From: Gemmatimonadota bacterium | Lineage (GTDB): Bacteria; Gemmatimonadota; Gemmatimonadetes; Longimicrobiales; Gaopeijiaceae | Reading direction: 5' to 3' | DNA: 64,000 nt | Assembly: GCA_029262115.1 (NCBI GenBank) | Contig: JAJCZZ010000090.1 | Location: 62,001 to 126,000, forward strand | Shown: positions 26,510 through 35,892 of the stretch, piece after piece | Layout: every line of letters begins with the position of its first letter | Numbering within the stretch: position 1 is the first letter of the stretch | Program-made: the position numbers and the translations under genes | Notes under the pieces: generated by a model | What the model saw: only the letters and a program-made list of their open reading frames with translations | Told to the model about the DNA's origin: nothing | Database searches by the model: none

Positions 26510-28753
26510 CTACCTCAACGTGTGCACGTACTTGATCAGCAGGCGCTGATCTGTCTGGCCGAGGTCCGGGAGGAAGGCCGGCTCACGGTCGTCACGGAGA
26601 TGGTCGTATACGACGAACAGCTCCTGACCTTCGGCGAATCGGTAGCGGACGCGGAAGTTCGCGGTGGCACGCTCGGCCAGCCTCGAATATTGGACGAAGA
26701 CTTCGCCGGAGAGCTTGGTATCTCGGGCGGCGCGCACCCGAAATCGATAGATGTCGGGGTCGAACGACTGATCACGGTCGGGGAACCACACGCGCTGGCG
26801 GGTCACGTCGGCGCTGAGGCTCAGGTGCCGCGAGACGGCCCAGGTCGGGGTCAGGCGTAGTCTGGCGGACCACCCGTCGAAGAACTGCTCCGCGAAGAAG
26901 AGGGCCTCTCCGGACACCTTCCGGGCATTCCCGGTAATCACGTTCATGAAGACGTTCTGCTCGAAGTATCGGCCGGCGGGAACGTCGACGTCCGGGGTCA
27001 GCCTGAGCGGTGCTCGCAGGTCTTCCCACTCGTTGTTGAAGGCGATGTTGAAGAGGCCCCCTTGCCGGAACGATCCGGTCCACCGCAGCCGGATCAGTCC
27101 GGACTGAAGCGATCGATCCTCCGCGCGAACGAACAGGCGGGTGGTCAGGCGCAGCATGTGGCGCCCCCAGAAGCCTTCCGCCGGGCGCCACCCCCACCGC
27201 ACTTGCCCCTTCGCCGACATGAAGGCGTTCCGCTCTTCGAAGCCGAGGGCCGGGTCGTAGCTCTCACCGCTGTAGACGCCGTCGACGAAGTAGCCGAAGC
27301 CGTCCGAGGTGGGGCGTTGGACGAGGACGTGCGCCATGGACCGGTCGACGAGACCCTCTGCTCGCTCGGTGTCTTCGGTCTGGGCGAACTGTACCGTGAG
27401 TTCGTCGCGGGCTCCGAGGCGGACGAGCCCGTCCACACCCCACGCGTACCGGCCGTGGCCGTCGTTCTCCACCCGGCTCGTGGCGATTCCCCCGAGTCGT
27501 GCGGCGCCGTCCGCCATGCTGCGCCGCATCCGAACCACTCCGGCGTTTTCGCCGGGAGCGCCGTCGGCGCCGTCGATCTGCATGTCGAGGAAGCCGACGT
27601 CCCACGCGCCGATCTGACCCGTGAGTCGGGCGCCTCCGAAGATCCGCCGTTGTCTGCCCTCATCCGACAGTCCGATCCGTCGGCTGTGGAAGAGCCGTCC
27701 CTCATCTCCGTGCGAAAACTCGAAGATCGACGAGCGCTCCTGGAAGAACTGGCGACGCTCGGGAAAGAGGAGATTGAAGCGGTCGAGGTTCACCTGCACC
27801 GCGTCCGACTCCACCTGCGCGAAGTCCGTGTTGACCGTGAGATCGAGGGTAAGGCGATCGGTCAGGCCGTACTTCACGTCCCCTCCGATCTCTTCCACCG
27901 TGGTCGTCTCCACGGCGGGTAGGCCACGCTCCCTCTGCCGGCCCGCGCCGGCCAGGACGTACGGCGAGACGTAGAGCGGGCTCCGCCTGGGGATGCCCGT
28001 GAGGATCACGTCCTGCGCCAGGGACGGCTTGAAGTACGCCCGGTCGTGGATGGGCTCGATGGCCGGGTACACCTGCAGGGCGCCGGTGCGGATGATGGTT
28101 CGGCCGACGATGATGCCCATCGTGGCATTGCCGTTCTCCAGCCGGTACCGCAGGGAGGAGAGGGGGATGCGTACCTCGGTGGCCCACCCCTCGTCGGTGA
28201 TGGTGGACGCGGCGTCCCAGAAAGTGTTCCAGGCCCGATTGATGGGCTCCAGCCCCGCAGCGACGACCCCGTCGTTCAGGATCTCCTGATCCTGCTGCAT
28301 GCCGAGCGGCGTGGTGGTGAACAGCATGGCGGTGCGGTCGTCGTTCAGCGGGTCGACAATCACGTCGAGCGCATCGTCTCCGTTCCACCCGTCGCGTTGG
28401 AAGCTGTTGGCGCGCACCTCGTCGTCGGTGAGGCGGGCCGCGGCGTACAGGTAGTCGTCGTCGTACGCGAGGAAGACCTCGGACGGCTGCGAGAGCGGGG
28501 CGCCGAAGCTCGGCCAGAACTGGGTCAACGTGAGAGAGGTCGCGTTCGCCCACTCCGTCGGTTCGACCACGCCGTCCAGGGTGGGTTCACGGCTCATCCG
28601 CGCCAGGACCAGTGGCTCCGGGGTGCGGAGCGAGGCGGCGGGCGGCGTGTGCGAGCCGTTGCTGTGCCTGGCGGACTGTCCGGCCAGGCCGGATGGGGGT
28701 GCGAGGGTGCTGGCGAGTACCACGAAAGTGACCGACCACGTGCGATTCCCCAC
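26510..28753 (-). CDS. DUF5916 outer-membrane protein with CBM9-like domain
   Basis: The protein is 747 aa with a signal peptide (GLAGQ). Residues about 55-230 form a CBM9-like domain (PTLDGVVEPTEWANAT, FLAYDDDYLYAAARL). The rest resembles DUF5916: LFPERRQFFQERSSIFEF is characteristic, followed by many amphipathic strands typical of a beta barrel. GTG 28753 has a strong GGGAGG about 8 nt upstream. It lies 110 bp downstream of the response regulator gene on the same strand, so it may be a target of that system. Function of the family is not established. Confidence 0.83.
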   Translation of the reverse strand: MGNRTWSVTFVVLASTLAPPSGLAGQSARHSNGSHTPPAASLRTPEPLVLARMSREPTLDGVVEPTEWANATSLTLTQFWPSFGAPLSQPSEVFLAYDDDYLYAAARLTDDEVRANSFQRDGWNGDDALDVIVDPLNDDRTAMLFTTTPLGMQQDQEILNDGVVAAGLEPINRAWNTFWDAASTITDEGWATEVRIPLSSLRYRLENGNATMGIIVGRTIIRTGALQVYPAIEPIHDRAYFKPSLAQDVILTGIPRRSPLYVSPYVLAGAGRQRERGLPAVETTTVEEIGGDVKYGLTDRLTLDLTVNTDFAQVESDAVQVNLDRFNLLFPERRQFFQERSSIFEFSHGDEGRLFHSRRIGLSDEGRQRRIFGGARLTGQIGAWDVGFLDMQIDGADGAPGENAGVVRMRRSMADGAARLGGIATSRVENDGHGRYAWGVDGLVRLGARDELTVQFAQTEDTERAEGLVDRSMAHVLVQRPTSDGFGYFVDGVYSGESYDPALGFEERNAFMSAKGQVRWGWRPAEGFWGRHMLRLTTRLFVRAEDRSLQSGLIRLRWTGSFRQGGLFNIAFNNEWEDLRAPLRLTPDVDVPAGRYFEQNVFMNVITGNARKVSGEALFFAEQFFDGWSARLRLTPTWAVSRHLSLSADVTRQRVWFPDRDQSFDPDIYRFRVRAARDTKLSGEVFVQYSRLAERATANFRVRYRFAEGQELFVVYDHLRDDREPAFLPDLGQTDQRLLIKYVHTLR

Positions 28754-28863
28754 CCTGCTTCCTCCCGGACCGTGCGGACGTGTGCTCCGAGCCTTGAAGC
28801 TCGACGGACAGGCCCGGTGCCAGGTGGGGCTGGCGTCAGGACGATGTCAGGGAATAGTGGGCC

Positions 28864-29547
28864 TCACGCCGAGAAGCGGTATCCCACCTTGTGGACCGTG
28901 AGGATATGGCGCGGGGCGTCGCTCCCGGGCTCGAGCTTGCGGCGAAGCTCGGCGACGTGCGTATCCACGGTCCGACTGGCGATGGCGGCGCTGTGCCCCC
29001 AGACCTCCCGCATGAGCTCAACGCGGGTGGCGACGGCGCCCCCCCGCTCGACGAGCGCCAGGAGCAGGTCGAACTCCTTCGGTGTCAGGGCCACGTCCTG
29101 TCCGTCCCGGCGGACCGTGCGCGCGGCGGGGTCCACCTCGACCGAACTGAACCGGATGACCGACCGGGTGTCCGAAGGGGTCGGTCCGCAGCGCCGGAGT
29201 AGCGCGTTGATCCTCGCGAGCAACTCGAGGACGCCAAACGGCTTGGTCACGTAGTCATCGGCGCCCAGTCGGAATCCGAGGATCTTGTCCGGCTCGTCCC
29301 CGCGCGCGCTCAGGATCAGCACGGGCACGTCGTCGCCCCGATCGCGGAGGGACTTCAGGACGCGGAAGCCGTCCATTCGCGGGAGGGTCAGGTCGAGAAC
29401 CACCAGATCGGGGGCGAACTCATCCGCGACCGCCAGCGCATCGAGGCCGTCGCCTGCGACCTCGACTTCGTATCCTTCGATCTCGAGGTTGTTGCGGAGC
29501 CCCCACGCCAGATCCGCGTTGTCCTCCACCACCAGAACGCGCGTCAT
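28864..29547 (-). CDS. OmpR/PhoB-family response regulator
   Basis: The protein is 227 aa, the standard length. The receiver has acceptor Asp52 (VVLDLTLP) and VTKPF switch Lys. The C-terminal winged helix (residues about 130-225) has ALTPKEFDLLLALVE and SRTVDTHVAELRRKL. The ATG at 29547 overlaps the kinase stop as ATGA, so the pair is co-translated. Likely targets include itself and the DUF5916 gene next door (inference). Confidence 0.95.
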   Translation of the reverse strand: MTRVLVVEDNADLAWGLRNNLEIEGYEVEVAGDGLDALAVADEFAPDLVVLDLTLPRMDGFRVLKSLRDRGDDVPVLILSARGDEPDKILGFRLGADDYVTKPFGVLELLARINALLRRCGPTPSDTRSVIRFSSVEVDPAARTVRRDGQDVALTPKEFDLLLALVERGGAVATRVELMREVWGHSAAIASRTVDTHVAELRRKLEPGSDAPRHILTVHKVGYRFSA

Positions 29548-31196
29548 ATTGGTACCGAAGGACGGACCGGGAGCGTCATCACCAGGCGCGCGCCGCCATT
29601 TGGGCCGGCTTCGACCGCCACCACGCCTCCGTGCGCCTGCACGACGTGCTGGACGACGGCCAGGCCGATGCCCGTGCCCGCCACCGCCGACTCCCGGTCA
29701 CGATCGAGGCGGGCGTAAGGCTCCCACACGTCCTTCCGCCCGGAGGGAGGAATTCCTGGGCCCTGATCCTCGACGAACACACGCACGTCGTCGGATCCCG
29801 AGCGTTCGAGCACGAGGCGAACGGTCTGTCCCTCGGGTCCGTACTTCACTGCATTGTCCAGGAGGTTGAGCACCGCCTGCTCGATTGCCAGCGCGTCGAT
29901 CAGGACGGTGATGCCCGGCTCCAAGTCGGTCTCGACCGTCATGGCCCGGGTCGCCGCCAGCGGCTCGAAGGCTTCGACCACGCCTTCGAGGAGGACCGCC
30001 AAATCTGTCGGCTGGAGGGAGAGCCTGGCGTCGCGGCGCTCGGCGCGTGAGAAGAGGAGGACATTGTCGACCTGGTGCGCCAGGCGTGTCGCCTCCTTCA
30101 CGAGGATGCGAAGCGAGCGATCCCGCTCCTCGTCGGAGCGGACCCGGTCGAGGAGGAGGGTTTCACCGAACATCCGGATCTGCGCGATCGGGGTTCTCAG
30201 TTCGTGAGAGACGCTCGATACGAAGTCTGCGCGTAGGGCGCTCAATTCTCCCTCGCGACGGAGTAGAGCGATTGCGGCAATGACGGTCCCGATCGTCAGC
30301 AGCAGCAGCGCGATGATGGTGGGTAGTCGCGACGCTGGGAGCCCGCCGACGACCAGGGCGTCCGCGGCGGCCGGAGGGATAGCCAGTGTGATGGCCAGAT
30401 TGCCGAACGCGGCGCCGAGCGTATCCGAAGCGGTATACGGATATCCGACGATGGCGGGATCGACGCCCCCCGCCATCACCCCCCCTTCGGGAGCACGCAC
30501 CTCCACCGCAAGCCCGTTGCCTCGCTGAAGCCGGTCGAGCATTGACGCAGGGAGCACCGGCTCGCGTTCGAGGATGGTGCCGAGGGGTTCCGACAACGCG
30601 GAAGCGTGGACGACGAAGCCGTACGCGGTCGTGGGCGCCGCCTCAGGGTACCGTCGAAACGCGAGCACGCGCGCTCCCCACAACGGTCGGTCGAGGAGGA
30701 CGGACTGACTCCAGCGCGGGTCGTACTCAGGCGTGCTCCCCAAATCGGTGCCCTCCACCCATGACATGAGTGCCGCCAGTCCGGGGTCGCCCTCCATGCC
30801 GGGCCGGATACGCCACGCCGGCGTGGCCGTCAGCCCCTTGCGGCTGAACACGGCCTGAAGGTGAGGACGACCGACCCAAGCTTCGTCGGCCGCCCAGGCA
30901 TAGATGTCATCCCACTCCAGGAACCGATCCTCGGCGTGCTTCGCACCCGACGTCGCCACCAGGTCGAGCCCCGGGTTCGTCAGGTTGGCGAACAGCGTCC
31001 GCCGAGCTGTTCCGGCGAACTCCCATGCCGCGACGCGGGCGAACTCCGATACGGCCTTTTCCGCCACCCGCTTGTGGGACCGCGCGGAACTCGCGGCCTG
31101 GAAGGCGAGGAGTGCCGTCAACCCGAGCAGTCCGACCAGGAGCGCGATCACGAACGCCGAATGTCCACCCGGGCGACTCAATGAGGTCCGTGCCAT
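29544..31196 (-). CDS. Membrane sensor histidine kinase paired with the OmpR-type regulator
   Basis: The protein is 550 aa. The ATG at 31196 is chosen because GAGGTGG lies about 10 nt upstream; a GTG at 31211 would add five residues. TM1 is at about residues 14-34 and TM2 at about 285-305 (TIIALLLLTIGTVIAAIALL), with a periplasmic sensor of about 250 residues between them. The kinase core has SHELRTPIAQ, N-box LLDNAVKYG, DQGPGIP and GTGIGLAV. It phosphorylates the regulator encoded next to it. The signal is unknown. Confidence 0.92.
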   Translation of the reverse strand: MARTSLSRPGGHSAFVIALLVGLLGLTALLAFQAASSARSHKRVAEKAVSEFARVAAWEFAGTARRTLFANLTNPGLDLVATSGAKHAEDRFLEWDDIYAWAADEAWVGRPHLQAVFSRKGLTATPAWRIRPGMEGDPGLAALMSWVEGTDLGSTPEYDPRWSQSVLLDRPLWGARVLAFRRYPEAAPTTAYGFVVHASALSEPLGTILEREPVLPASMLDRLQRGNGLAVEVRAPEGGVMAGGVDPAIVGYPYTASDTLGAAFGNLAITLAIPPAAADALVVGGLPASRLPTIIALLLLTIGTVIAAIALLRREGELSALRADFVSSVSHELRTPIAQIRMFGETLLLDRVRSDEERDRSLRILVKEATRLAHQVDNVLLFSRAERRDARLSLQPTDLAVLLEGVVEAFEPLAATRAMTVETDLEPGITVLIDALAIEQAVLNLLDNAVKYGPEGQTVRLVLERSGSDDVRVFVEDQGPGIPPSGRKDVWEPYARLDRDRESAVAGTGIGLAVVQHVVQAHGGVVAVEAGPNGGARLVMTLPVRPSVPI

Positions 31197-31631
31197 GATG
31201 GATGGTACCACCTCAGCCTGCGGTTGCGGAGCCCCCGGATGTCAGAGTTCGGTCAGGGAAGCAGTTCGGCGCCGACGAGACGGCGGGCGGGCGGCCTCGG
31301 CCCCGACAAGACGGGTAGAGGCAGATCAGCACGACGCCGAGCGTCGCTGGGTGCGGAGCGCCTCGAAAGCGCCACTTCAAGGATGGGCACATGCTACGTT
31401 TTACGCGTCTTGGGTGCGCGCGGTCCACGCTGTGTTACGCCTTCGCCGGGGTTCAGCACGCATCCCACGACATCACGCCGGAATCTGGAGAATTTGCGAT
31501 TTCCGTGCGGGCTCCGGGCCGATCGATCACCCGGAATCACGTCCACGGCGATCCTTGGCACCTTCGGTCCGGTCCAATGCTTGGGAACAAGCCGTGTGTT
31601 GTCCAATAACGGCCCCCAACGCGAGGACGTG
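31197..31631. other. Divergent intergenic region, no gene seen
   Basis: About 435 bp between the sensor kinase (minus) and the phosphoesterase (plus). Part of it is open in the phosphoesterase frame back to 31224, but it lacks family residues and a good start. No RNA gene, terminator or inverted repeat was recognised. GAGG about 9 nt before 31632 marks the plus-strand start. Confidence 0.5.
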
Positions 31632-33071
31632 ATGCCGTCGCCTGAAGCCGATATCCGATACGTGATCCTGTCCGACCTCCACATGGGCGAAGCCATCAGC
31701 CTGCTCACGCCTTTCGATAGGGGGGCGGGCACGGCTGGGGAGGTCGACATGGACGGGCCGGCTCCGGCGCTCGAAGCACTCTGCGATGCGCTGGGTGAGT
31801 TGATCGGTGGAAATTCCGGGCTGGACCTGCCCACGCTGATCCTGAATGGAGATGTGCTGGGAATGGCGTACGCGTCCATGCCTGAGGCGCTCGCGCTGTT
31901 CGAGCGCTTCGTCGGACGCATGGTATCAGGGCCGTCTCCGGTCTGTTCGCGGGTCGTCTACCTGCCCGGAAATCACGATCACCACGTCTGGGAAATGGCG
32001 CGGGAGGCCGATTACTCGAGACAGGTGCGCGAGGGTGGCGCATCGGGCGAGTATCCTGAGGTGTTCCATTCCACCTCCCCTGACGTATCCGGCGGCCTCT
32101 CTCTCCCGGTGCTGAACGCGGCGCTCGGGCGGTCCACCGGTCCCGGCGCGGAGGGCGATGTCCGCATCGTGTACCCGAACCTCGCGCTCCTCGACGACGC
32201 CGGTGACCGGTGCGCGCTCATCCACCACGGCCACTACGCGGAGAGCGTCTACAAGCTCATGAGCATCGCGCGCCGCGTGCTGCTTCCGGAGACCCCGCCG
32301 CTCGACAGCGTCGAGGCCATCGAGGCGGAGAACTTCGCGTGGGTGGACTTCGTCTGGTCGCTTGTCGGGCGATCCGGGGAGGCCGGGGAGGATCTGGAGT
32401 CGATCTTCTTGCTCCTTCGCAACAAAGAGGCGTTCGAGGAGGTTATCGGGCCGTATTCCGACCGGATCGCGGGGGCTGTGGACTACCCGTTCCTGCCGTT
32501 CGAGTGGGTGGAGAGCCGGCTGACGAAGACGATCCTGAATCGGCTCTCCTCCAAAGCGGGCGGGGAACGCTTTAATGCGAAGGAAGCCTGCGGTCCGGAG
32601 ACCATGCGGGGACTCCGGGAGTACCTCACGGGTCCGAGCCTCCAGCAGATTCGGGGTGCCCGTGGCGCCGATCCGACGGATCTGAAGATCATCTGGGGCC
32701 ATACGCACAAGCCCTTTGTGAAGATGGCGCCCGGCTCGTCCCCTCCGATGGAGGTCCATAATCTCGGCGGATGGACGGTCGACTATCCGGACTCCACGCC
32801 ATTCCGCGGGGCATCGGTGGCGCTCCTGAACTCGTCGCTGGACGTGGCGCATCTGCGGCTCTGGATGGAATCTGACAGCGGGGCCGAGCTCGTCTGCCGT
32901 GTCGAATACCCGGACGGTGGAGAGCCGCACGCCTTCGGAGACGCTGTGGAGGCTCGAGTTCGGGGGGAGTCGCGCGGCGCTCCGACGGCCGTCTGGCAAT
33001 CACTCGGACACGCGGTCGAAGGCGAGATGAAGACGCGTCGTCGCCACCACCGGCTCCAGCGACCGTCGTGA
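31632..33071 (+). CDS. Calcineurin-like metallophosphoesterase
   Basis: The protein is 479 aa. The metal-binding motifs appear in order: SDLHMGE near residue 14, NGDVLG, GNHDHH, HHGHY and GHTHKP. These define the calcineurin-like superfamily; substrates range from phosphodiesters to phosphoproteins and cannot be chosen here. There is no signal peptide. Start at ATG 31632 with GAGG about 9 nt upstream. The stop overlaps the next gene as GTGA, so it is translationally coupled to the GMC oxidoreductase. This pairing suggests a shared substrate or process (inference). Confidence 0.88.
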   Translation: MPSPEADIRYVILSDLHMGEAISLLTPFDRGAGTAGEVDMDGPAPALEALCDALGELIGGNSGLDLPTLILNGDVLGMAYASMPEALALFERFVGRMVSGPSPVCSRVVYLPGNHDHHVWEMAREADYSRQVREGGASGEYPEVFHSTSPDVSGGLSLPVLNAALGRSTGPGAEGDVRIVYPNLALLDDAGDRCALIHHGHYAESVYKLMSIARRVLLPETPPLDSVEAIEAENFAWVDFVWSLVGRSGEAGEDLESIFLLLRNKEAFEEVIGPYSDRIAGAVDYPFLPFEWVESRLTKTILNRLSSKAGGERFNAKEACGPETMRGLREYLTGPSLQQIRGARGADPTDLKIIWGHTHKPFVKMAPGSSPPMEVHNLGGWTVDYPDSTPFRGASVALLNSSLDVAHLRLWMESDSGAELVCRVEYPDGGEPHAFGDAVEARVRGESRGAPTAVWQSLGHAVEGEMKTRRRHHRLQRPS

Positions 33072-34939
33072 TCGGCTCGAACGGGAGTCGGCCCGAGGGG
33101 CTGGGGGACGTGGGGCGGGCTCATGGGGAGTCACTCGCGGAGGGCGGAGGCGGCCGAAGGCGGGGGCGGGGGGCGCCCCAGCACGTTTACGATGCGGACA
33201 TCATCGTCATCGGATCAGGCTTCGGAGGCTCCGTCGCGGCGCTTCGCTTCGCTGAAGCCGGGCACTCCGTCATCGTGCTCGAGCGGGGTGACCACGTCCG
33301 TCGCGAAACGTTCGAGCCGGATGCTGACATGTTCTGGAGCCCGCGTCGCCACCGCTTCGGCATGAACGAGCTACGCAGGCGGGGACGTCATGTGATTCCG
33401 TGGCTGGGTTCCGCCGTCGGGGGCGGATCGCACGTGTATGCCGCGACACTCTTTCGTCGGCACGACTTCGATGGCTTTCCGGAGCCCATCCGCTCCGAAG
33501 GCCTTGACCGTCACTACGACCGCGCCACCGAGATGATGGATGCGGTCCCGTATCCCGACTACCCGCCCTACTCGGACGTGCCGTCCCTCGAGCTTCTGGT
33601 CGAGGCGGAGGTCGAGGTCGCCCGCGAGCGCCCCGGGCTGGTGGAGGATTGTGGAATGATCCCGCTGGGGATCTCGTTCGCGCCGCCGGGCGCCGAGCCG
33701 GGGGCTACCTTCGTGAACCGGCACGGCTGCCGGCAGAGGTACGCCGATCCGTCGGAGCAGAAGCTCCTCGGGGGCGACATCGGGTCGAAGAACTCAGTCG
33801 ATCGGAACTACCTGCACCGCGCTCAGGAACTCGGTGCGACGATTCACGCGCTCACGCGGGCGGACAAGCTTGACAGGTTGGAGGTGGGCGGCTGGCGCGT
33901 GCACACGGAGGTCTTCCGGAAGGAGTCGAGCCGCTTCCGCCGATTCGTTCGACATTGGCTGCCCACCGGTGCGGAGCCGGCCCAGCCCGGCCCCACGTTC
34001 TCGGCGCGCCGCCTGGTGCTGTCCGCTGGCTCGATCGGCTCGACTGAACTCCTGCTGCGGAATCGGGACGTCCACCGGACGTTGGATTCGTTGAGTCCGG
34101 CGCTGGGCGCGCGCTACTCGTCCAATGGCGACTACGTGAACCTGCTCATGCCGTTCAAGGGGATCCTCGTGGGATGGGCGGCGGTGGCGGCTGCGGTCGC
34201 CGGCGCCGTCGCCGGCTGGGGGTGGTTGGTCGGTGTCAGCCTTGTCGTGTACTTCGCCGTCCTTGTCATAGGTCGACCCGCGTTCGATCCCGACCTCGGC
34301 ACGACCAACTCCGATTTCATCCGTTTCCGGCACCGCGACGGCTCTCCGCAGGGCTCGTACATCGAAGGGGGTCGCTACCCCACGCCGCTACGGGCCGCGA
34401 TGTCGGCGCTCCTGTCTACATTCGGCCTGTGGCGAGTGCACCGATACGCCGGGATCGTTCGGGTCACCCGGACTCTCAGAAAGCTCCTTCCCCCATTTGA
34501 GTTGATCGCGAGGAGCTGGCCGGTGCCGCTCCTCCAGATGGGCAGGGACGATGCCGTGGGTACCATGCGGCTCGACGAGGACGGGCGGCTCATCATCGAC
34601 TATCCCTTCGAGGAGAACGGGGAGTTCTACGCGTATCTGGACGACCTCGCCCGGATGATAGCCAGGGCCGCGGATTCGTGGTTTGTACCGAACATGGTGG
34701 CGCGTCGGCTGCAGGTCATCGAGGTGCCTCACAACCTGGGCGGTGTCCCAATGGGGGCGACGGCGGAGGAGGGTGTCGTCGACCACGCGGGACGGGTGTT
34801 CGGCTACGACGATTTGATGGTGCTGGACGGGTCGATCATTCCGACGACCCTCGGCCCGAACCCCGCCCTTACGATCCTGGCGCTGGCCGAGCGCGCGATG
34901 GATGTTGTGTTGGGGGACGAAGCGGAGGACCACTCGTAG
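33068..34939 (+). CDS. GMC-family FAD oxidoreductase (cholesterol-oxidase-like) with internal membrane hairpin
   Basis: The protein is 623 aa from GTG 33068. After a Gly/Arg-rich leader of about 40 residues comes the FAD site IIVIGSGFGGSVAALRFAEA. The C-terminal signature PHNLGGVPMGAT and VLDGSIIPTTLGPNPALT is typical of GMC and cholesterol-oxidase-like enzymes, which oxidise alcohols using FAD. Unusually, residues about 362-400 hold two hydrophobic segments (KGILVGWAAVAAAVAGAVAG, then LVGVSLVVYFAVLVIG) that could insert in a membrane. This would place the enzyme at the inner membrane with a lipid-like substrate (inference). Confidence 0.85.
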   Translation: MIGSNGSRPEGLGDVGRAHGESLAEGGGGRRRGRGAPQHVYDADIIVIGSGFGGSVAALRFAEAGHSVIVLERGDHVRRETFEPDADMFWSPRRHRFGMNELRRRGRHVIPWLGSAVGGGSHVYAATLFRRHDFDGFPEPIRSEGLDRHYDRATEMMDAVPYPDYPPYSDVPSLELLVEAEVEVARERPGLVEDCGMIPLGISFAPPGAEPGATFVNRHGCRQRYADPSEQKLLGGDIGSKNSVDRNYLHRAQELGATIHALTRADKLDRLEVGGWRVHTEVFRKESSRFRRFVRHWLPTGAEPAQPGPTFSARRLVLSAGSIGSTELLLRNRDVHRTLDSLSPALGARYSSNGDYVNLLMPFKGILVGWAAVAAAVAGAVAGWGWLVGVSLVVYFAVLVIGRPAFDPDLGTTNSDFIRFRHRDGSPQGSYIEGGRYPTPLRAAMSALLSTFGLWRVHRYAGIVRVTRTLRKLLPPFELIARSWPVPLLQMGRDDAVGTMRLDEDGRLIIDYPFEENGEFYAYLDDLARMIARAADSWFVPNMVARRLQVIEVPHNLGGVPMGATAEEGVVDHAGRVFGYDDLMVLDGSIIPTTLGPNPALTILALAERAMDVVLGDEAEDHS

Positions 34940-35010
34940 ACGAAGCTCGAGCCGTGGAAAGCGTGGAAGATGGCCGTTGTGCTGGGGAGGCAGCGGAGGA
35001 CCACTCGTAG
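34904..35010. repeat. Imperfect 35/36-bp direct repeat at the end of the GMC gene
   Basis: The last 36 bp of the GMC gene (34904-34939) recur as an imperfect 35-bp copy at 34976-35010. The final 19 bases, starting AGCGGAGGACC and ending in the TAG, are identical in both. The offset is 71-72 bp. The second copy lies outside the gene and ends next to the Shine-Dalgarno of the following gene. It looks like a small local duplication. Confidence 0.75.
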
Positions 35011-35024
35011 GAGGGATCGGATCG

Positions 35025-35552
35025 ATGAACTCTCGCTCGGAGATGCTACGACGTCGGGACCGGAAGGTGTTCGGGTGGGCGCTCGCCGTGGCCGTGGCGC
35101 TGCACGTGGCGGTTTTTGTGTTGTTCCCGGGCTTTCGCTTTCGGGTGTTCCATGCCGGGGAAGTGGAGCTTGGATCGGGGAGTCGAAGCGGAAGCCCGGC
35201 CGTCTCGGTCGAAGTCGTCTTCGGCGCCCCGACGATCACCGATCACGCGGGCGTGGAGTGGCCGGAGCCCCCCGAGCATATCCTCGAGGCCGGTCGGGTC
35301 GTTCCAGTGCCGGGTGAGTGCGCTTCCGCGATCGGTCGCACGCGGTTGCCGGTGACCGGGAGCGTTCGTCTGATCGTGGGTGGATCCGGACGGGCCAGCG
35401 TCGCCCACATGGTGCAAAGCATGGGCGAACCGTGCGCCGACGAGATCATGAAGGTCGTGGCCGAAGCGCTCCGCTACCTGTGGTTGCCCAGCGAGCGGTT
35501 CCCGAACCCGGTGGATCTGGTGCAGCCGGTGACGCTCACGAGTGTGGAGTGA
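35025..35552 (+). CDS. TonB-like protein
   Basis: The protein is 175 aa, with ATG 35025 preceded by GGAGGG at 9 nt spacing. A single N-terminal membrane segment (WALAVAVALHVAVFVLF, residues about 15-33) follows a basic start, as in TonB. Residues about 105-175 resemble a TonB C-terminal domain (TGSVRLIVGGSGRASVAHMV, then VAEALRYLWLPS). The proline-rich spacer typical of TonB is short. It could transmit energy to an outer-membrane partner or be a degenerate relative. It is the last gene of the phosphoesterase-GMC cluster. Confidence 0.6.
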   Translation: MNSRSEMLRRRDRKVFGWALAVAVALHVAVFVLFPGFRFRVFHAGEVELGSGSRSGSPAVSVEVVFGAPTITDHAGVEWPEPPEHILEAGRVVPVPGECASAIGRTRLPVTGSVRLIVGGSGRASVAHMVQSMGEPCADEIMKVVAEALRYLWLPSERFPNPVDLVQPVTLTSVE

Positions 35553-35587
35553 CCGGGGACTTTCGTCTCGGGTTCACGGGTGGTACC

Positions 35588-35608
35588 TTTACACCCAAAT
35601 GGTGTAAA
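35588..35608. promoter_or_regulatory. Inverted repeat, likely VapB operator
   Basis: TTTACACC and GGTGTAAA form a perfect 8-bp inverted repeat with a 5-nt spacer, ending 11 nt before the antitoxin ATG. Antitoxins of the VapB type commonly repress their own operon by binding such palindromes. The AT-rich arms stand out from the GC-rich surroundings. Confidence 0.7.
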
Positions 35609-35619
35609 TAGGGGCGTTA

Positions 35620-35892
35620 ATGGCACTTAATATCAAGAACTCCGAAGTAGAACGTTTGGCATCGGATGTGGCGTCGGCTCTCGGAGAGTCGAAGACGGAG
35701 GCGATCCGGCGGGCGTTGCTCGAGCGTGAGCGGCGCCTACGATTACGGCTTCCGGCGGATGCCCGTGCCGAGCGCTTCCAACGGTTCCTTGAGCAGGAGG
35801 TCTGGACGCGAGTGCCGGCGGAGCAACTCGGTGCCGCGCCGACCAAGGCGGAGCGTGAGGCGATCCTTGGACTGGGTCCGCACGGTATATGA
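35620..35892 (+). CDS. vapB: VapB-type antitoxin
   Basis: The protein is 90 aa. The N-terminus (MALNIKNSEVERLASDVASA) and the following helix (GESKTEAIRRALLERE) match the Rv0623-like VapB antitoxin family. It would bind and silence the PIN toxin encoded next and repress the operon. AGGGGCG precedes the start. The stop overlaps the toxin start as ATGA. The palindrome at 35588-35608 is its probable DNA site. Confidence 0.88.
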   Translation: MALNIKNSEVERLASDVASALGESKTEAIRRALLERERRLRLRLPADARAERFQRFLEQEVWTRVPAEQLGAAPTKAEREAILGLGPHGI

